Shown here: piece after piece, positions 58,925 to 64,000 of the stretch
Numbering within the stretch: position 1 is the first letter of the stretch
Layout: every line of letters starts with the position of its first letter
DNA from: Melampsora larici-populina 98AG31
Lineage: Eukaryota; Basidiomycota; Pucciniomycetes; Pucciniales; Melampsoraceae
Direction of reading: 5' to 3'
Length of the DNA: 64,000 bases
NCBI RefSeq assembly: GCF_000204055.1
Contig: NW_006768773.1
Location: 1,333,879-1,397,878, forward strand
Program-made: the position numbers and the translations under genes
Notes under the pieces: model-generated
Databases searched by the model: none
Seen by the model: only the letters and a program-made list of their open reading frames with translations
Told to the model about the DNA's origin: nothing

Positions 58925-61156
58925 TCCCGAAGTAGAGTTTGACCGCCAGTATATTGCAGGAGGAAGGTTAGGGAGAAGAAGCTAGAAGAAGCCGGAAGAG
59001 CGGGTGGTAGCGCATATACGGTATTAAACAGGAGCTAGATGTATCTAGTAAGAGGCTAAAAAAAGAAATGACTCACTTCTCTTCCCAAAGATGGGGAAAG
59101 AGAAGTATGATTGAGATCGAGCTCCGATGTATATGAGTAAGACTTTCATTCAAATACATTGGGGCGATGTAATTCCTATTTGCAACTCATTTTCATATCT
59201 CCCCTTCTGTCTTTATTTGTCAATCTTTTTCACAGCTTTCTCTTTTCGCGTCAATTTGATAATTTATATCCTGATTATAATGATTTGTCGATTGAACACC
59301 AACATCAGTTAGGGTATGTATGTAGGTGTGTACTCTGCAGTCTGCTGCTTGACAGGCGGCTTAATATACATTACAAGTCTAGTGGCAACGGTGTGACAGC
59401 CCAGTGAAACGTGCACCAGGCCGCGGTTGTCGACAACCGCAACCTAGTCTTCACCACCCTTCTAAACAAATAGACAGGTTAACCTAAACACCTCATTCAT
59501 TATTCCTTTTTCTACACATGAGATCATTAAAAACAAACTCTAGTCAAAGATTAGAAATCAGAAATCTCTTGAAAATTCAACGCTTCACTTTGAAGAATTG
59601 AACAACGCAAGTCTTGAAACAGAAGTCCAAGAAGATGAAAGGAGAATAGTTCTGCAGAGAAAAAAGCGAGGCGAGAGTAAAAGAAACTCTCTGAATTGAG
59701 AAGATGCTGGATTCTCTCGAGCACGCAATACCAAATCAAAACCTTATATCGAGATTAACATGAGTCTCATTGATAAATTCAATATTTCTTGTCATCATTT
59801 ATAAGGTTGATGCAAGAGGTCAAAGGAAAATTCCACAATATCGAGGATATCACGAAAGAGTGGTTTTCATGGGAAGATTCAAGTACGTTGTTACACTTTT
59901 TTAAGGTCTGATGATTACAATGACCAAGATGTCGAAATCCCTTAGAAGAGAGATTGGCGACTTTCTCCTCCGCAGGAATGACGCTTAATTCGTCAAATAA
60001 TCAAAATGTAAGATACAATTTGTCTGATCCAATTCAAATACCACAACATAAATACACCCATTAATGTGAACCATTGTTTGAAACAGAAAAAGTAAATCAG
60101 ATGTTAATGTGGTTTGACGTATCAACTTGTTATATACAAACAATGCCATAGCAATCACACTTAAAAAAACGAGAGCTAGATCTATCCAATGAAAATGTCC
60201 TAAAAGATCTCTGCAAGTAAAATTAAAAACGTGATATGCTCAATGTAATTTTTTCTGGTTGACGATCCACTGGTCAAATTCTACTCCCTGCGCCAAGTCA
60301 CATCATGGGGCATCTCTTCCTACCACTCATCGCGCATCAGTGTGATCATCTTTTCCAGGCTCTAAGGTCGTTGCCACTAAGAAATGTCTGGCTAGGCCCG
60401 TTGGTCTATTCTTTCAGCAAATCCGATATACCCAATGTAAACTGCGACGTAGTTTGAGACTTCCAAGAGTATCACAGCCGAGCGTTGAAAAACAGTTTTC
60501 AAGCTTAAGATTAGCCTAATCTTGAGCTTCAGTTCCTGCGGCGGGCGCACTCGCCTCTGCTCTATGTAGTGTGATGTAATGATAGGTTCACCAAATATCG
60601 TTCAAGTTTGTAAAATATCCAGAAAGGAGATATGGTACTTTGCACCAGGCCTCGGTTGTCGACAACCACAAGCTATTCTGCAGTACAAGAATTTGAATAT
60701 TCTCTCTTCTAGTCTCTTTGAATGTTTTAACCTTTCTTTAGTGTATTTCTTGGTTCCCCCCCTTGTTGAGGACATGAATACACTACGCCCGTCGAGCCCC
60801 TTGTCTCCCCTCATTCACATCACTAAACATCGAACACTCTCAGGATAAAAATCAAACGGCTGATACGGTTTTGCGCATCAATTGATTGACTTGGTAAGAG
60901 AAACCTATGCTGAGTCTTCGGGGTGGTAAGCAGCTAAGCCTCACACTGAAATCCTTTGTGCTTTCGTCTTTCCTAAGTTTCAATCCGTGTAGATTGACAA
61001 TAATTTTTCCTATAAGTACGTCTCAATTACCTTCCTGGTTCTGCTTCCACAACAAGCCCACACAACTCTTGTCCTGAACGTTATCGCTTTACACTGGCCC
61101 TGACCTCTCCCATAAATCATATCACTCCTGATTCCGATTGCATCACAAGCAGCAAA
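58925..61156. other. Gene-poor interval with palindromic repeats
   Basis: No supported coding exons. GCACCAGGCC followed within a few bases by the perfect palindrome GGTTGTCGACAACC occurs near 59411-59446 and again near 60639-60670, both in the same orientation. These look like fragments of one repeat family. Confidence 0.5.
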
Positions 61157-62533
61157 ATGAACAGAATGACAGCAGCCTACGAATGTCCTCACCTCACCAC
61201 TTGTAGCAGCACAATAACGCGGAAAAAAAAATGTGCGGACTGTGTAGCGTTAAACAAGCAAGGTGTCATCCGGCACACGGCGAGTAGTACGTTGCATCCT
61301 GCCTGTAGCCCGGGCTTCCCAGCTTATGGAAGTAAGTCTTCTCTCCACGTGCAAAATCATTGCCACCAGTCGACTCACACCCAGTCAATGTGATCATAGT
61401 AGATGATTTTGTCGCCTTTCCTTTTACAAGAAGGCAGGGAGATCAGTTTTCTCCTCAAAATAAAACCAACAACATAGGTCAGAGCTTCAAAGGTTCTGGA
61501 ATTTAACCCAGATTCTGACCAGTGCCTTTTTTATATCTCTAATCCTTGCAAACAGTCCCCGGAGCTTCTACAAGCAAACATAAGACCGCGCACCCGTGGC
61601 CTTTGACGGATGACAGTTTCATCTTGAGAATTAGAAAGGACCGCCATGCGGGTTCTTCAAAATCCGGCCAGCTCAGCGCATTTACTACCCCAGAAATTCA
61701 ACATAAGGAGTCCATCAGCTCAAATGCAACTTCCCAACATATTGAAAGCGCAGGTATATCTATGCATACACCAACCCCAAATTTATCGGTTCAGTCACGC
61801 TTGGGAAGTGCATTTACTACACCTGATAACAAACATCAGCAGCCTGGCAGTGAGGAGGATGCTTTGGATATTGCTGTAGAAAGCGTCGAAAGCAAAAGCA
61901 CGCACATCAATACACCATCCTCAAATGTTTCGGGTCCTTCGAAATCCGTACAGTTCAGTGGATTGGCCACTACCCCCAGCAACCAACACAAGAATATTGT
62001 CAGTAAGAATGCTTTGAAAACCATCATAGAAAACGTCGAACCCGAAGGCATGCCCATCCATAGACCGGCGCAGAATTTTTCGGGTTCTTCATCATCGGGC
62101 CAACGCAGTGGATGTACTACCCTTGGCACCCAACATATGCATGTCAGTGATGATGCTTCGAGTACCACTATAAAAAATGGAAAAAGCACAGGTACATCCA
62201 TCTGTAGACCAGCCCCCAATTTGTCCTGGAAATTGACTTGCTTCGCCTTCCCCAGGTAGGGTTCGGATGCCAAACAACGGTGTGAATGATGACCCCTTAT
62301 GCAGTGACTTGCCACACCATACTCAGCTCAACTTGCCTTCAAGTTGCAAAAGCGAGGTAAAAGTTGATCAAATCAGTTCTTTGCCTCAGGCTCTTATGCA
62401 CCATGTACGGAAATTCACAACAGCCAGTACACTATTGGATCTGATCTTTGTGTGTTACTTTGCCGGTTTCATCGCTTGGAAGTGGGCATTCATATTGCTT
62501 CTATCCTTATTTATTTCAATATTAAGCGCTTGA
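61157..62533 (+). CDS. Repeat-containing protein with C-terminal membrane anchor
   Basis: Three exons: 61157-61331, 61556-62191, 62256-62533, GT-AG, in phase, 362 residues. The start has a Cys/His-containing basic segment (CPHLTTCSSTITRKKKCADC) that could hold a metal. Residues about 85-270 are about four degenerate repeats of about 46 residues with the pattern FTTP..QH...S...A...IE..E..., ending HTPTPNLS in the first copy and equivalents in the others. A Cys-poor linker leads to one or two hydrophobic helices near the end (DLIFVCYFAGFIAWKWAF; ILLLSLFISILSA), immediately before the stop. No signal peptide, so tail-anchored topology is likely. Exon 3 requires an intron at 62192-62255; without it the frame ends at 62259. 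Confidence 0.7.
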
Positions 62534-63841
62534 GGATTCTACTACTTTTAATTTAAACCTGTCCTAGTGTAATTCATAAATGTTCCCTTTTCTTCGCACC
62601 TAGAATTGGCTGTTCATATCTGCATATACTTGTATGTATATACGCGTATATATCAATGCCTGCACTGCTCCTTTATGTGTAGTGCCCTAGTTCATCCATC
62701 CGTTATCATCATCTTAAAAGTTTTTTCCCAACCGTTTATTTTTCTCCACAAGTACTCATTAACCTCCCGCCCACCTAAGCTGGGGAAAGTTGAAACAAAA
62801 ACCACATAAAATATATCTTTCTGTTTGTGACTCAATTCCCTTTAAATTCATTAATATGTCTGAGATATGTTTTGTTCTTTCAGACAGAATTAGTCTATAA
62901 GCAACAAAAGTCTGTGGTAGATGTCAATCATGTTAGGAAGGTCAGGACATACCCTCCAAAGCCTGAGATCCTGAAGCTCAACGATTTCCCTTACTGATAA
63001 GACACACCGCGGGAGACAGCGCGAGATCCATGAATCCAAAAAGTTTTCAAGTCTTTGTGCAAGGTGTCGGTCAATTTGATGTTTTCCTTCTTGTATGTAC
63101 ACCAGAATTAGATACATGTAAATTCATTTAAGCCATGAGGAATCTTTTGAAACCTTGATTTGCTCGCGAGGTGCGTGTGGATTCAGCAATTCTTGCCTCC
63201 AACAACTTCAGCTCTTCATCATATTTCACGGTGTCATAATCCTAAATACGGACATCCATACTCCACATCGAAGTCCTCTTGCCATAGTCAGCTACCACGT
63301 TACCACCGCCACTCAAGTCAATCCTTGACCATGTTGCAAAACCAAAAAAGTCTCTTTCCACACTCCAAGTCAACAGGCTTTCTTTCAATGGAACTTCAGG
63401 TCATATTCCTTATGCTCTGCTCACGATATTAATTCCATATCGGTATATCGCCTCATTCCAATTTTTGACAACATCTATTACATACAAACTTCAAGCAGTC
63501 ATCGACACTACCACTTACCTCCGCTGTAGTGCATAATCTCTTCTGATTTTTCCTGTCTTACCTTGCTAGTTGTTGTAGCTGTATATCCAGCTTCAGTATA
63601 ATGCATTGTCAAAAGCTAAGCTTCACCAGTTGAATTCTTACTTTAATTGTATTTTTTGATAAACCTGATGTCAAACAAGAAAAATTGATTTTGAAAATTT
63701 TCAACCAAGATTGAATTCTGCAAACCAATCTGGAAATTGAAGTATTCATATCATCACAATATCATTGAATGAACATATTTAACTTTTATGATTCAATAAT
63801 TACGCTTGACATCTAAAGCTAAAAGCATTACTTGAAGAATC
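62534..63841. other. Intergenic, one weak candidate exon
   Basis: A minus-strand open frame at 62890-63117 (Leu-rich, 75 residues) is the only candidate; no splice partners found. The last 300 bp are the AT-rich upstream region of the deoxyhypusine synthase gene. Confidence 0.4.
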
Positions 63842-63987
63842 ATGAATTCAAGTCAAAATGAAGATAATCAGGACGAATTCAATCCAGCTAAAGGAAATAT
63901 CTTGTTTCCATTGCTACCCATTCCGGCCGAAACGATTTCAATCAATGGTCCCGATTTTAATCACGGATTAGATTTAAATCAATTGAT
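63842..63987 (+). CDS. DYS1: Deoxyhypusine synthase, first exon only
   Basis: ATG at 63842. The translated start (about 48 residues) ends in FPLLPIPAETISINGPDFNH followed by GLDLNQL, matching the conserved N-terminus of deoxyhypusine synthase, in which a Pro-Ile-Pro segment is followed by a strand, a G-x-D-F-N motif and the helix that leads to the TTGFQ region. The enzyme uses spermidine and NAD to make deoxyhypusine on eIF5A. A GTAATC donor at 63988 fits continuation into a next exon beyond the window; read without splicing the frame stops at once. The NAD-binding and catalytic Lys regions are outside the window, so the call rests on this N-terminal match. Confidence 0.75.
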
Positions 63988-64000
63988 GTAATCTTATCAA

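Noticed and set aside
62890..63117. 75-residue Leu-rich minus-strand frame as a gene
   Set aside because: No splice partners or known motif; left as a weak candidate exon only.

Overview
The window looks like nuclear DNA of a basidiomycete rust fungus (order Pucciniales; genus not determined). The evidence is: genes cut by many short GT-AG introns, moderately AT-rich coding sequence, a dense and nested DNA-transposon load (Tc1/mariner, KDZ with a FAR1-type partner, Copia), and predicted proteins with no counterpart I recognise outside basidiomycetes. Only three host genes could be named with good confidence: F-actin capping protein alpha (18218-19688), a Nudix-type hydrolase (9735-10250) and the 5' end of deoxyhypusine synthase at the right edge (63842 onward). 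Exon models below were built by hand from splice motifs and phase continuity.

Layout. 1-465: 5' end of a type II membrane protein, minus strand. 1309-5866: a two-gene Tc1/mariner element with 62-bp terminal inverted repeats and TA target duplications; its transposase carries one in-frame stop. 6105-7692: a non-autonomous element with similar CAGT ends, holding a nested MITE, a foldback repeat and a minisatellite. 7695-14576: gene-poor repeats, a tRNA-Thr relic, the Nudix gene and a Harbinger-like MITE. 14577-25655: host block with a 971-aa orphan protein, CapZ alpha, a 12-exon secreted or membrane protein and a 670-aa protein of a rust or basidiomycete family. 26841-43833: a ~17-kb KDZ-type DNA transposon bounded by ~0.4-kb inverted repeats containing a minisatellite. 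It holds a FAR1-like DNA-binding gene, the KDZ transposase, a large foldback array, a gag-like gene and a further accessory gene. A 4.8-kb Copia-like element has inserted into an exon of that accessory gene, leaving a CCTTC duplication. 43916-62533: small multi-exon orphan genes, several with coiled coils and a C-terminal membrane segment, a ~400-bp dispersed duplication and one gene interrupted by an assembly gap. 63842-end: deoxyhypusine synthase.

The most interesting object is the KDZ element. Transposase, FAR1-type protein, gag-like gene and accessory protein sit between shared inverted repeats, with the outer genes reading inward from each end. It is decaying: Copia insertion, two stops in the accessory gene and a one-base frameshift in the FAR1 gene. 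The Copia element itself appears to have lost integrase and reverse transcriptase and to carry an unrelated, internally duplicated coding segment instead.
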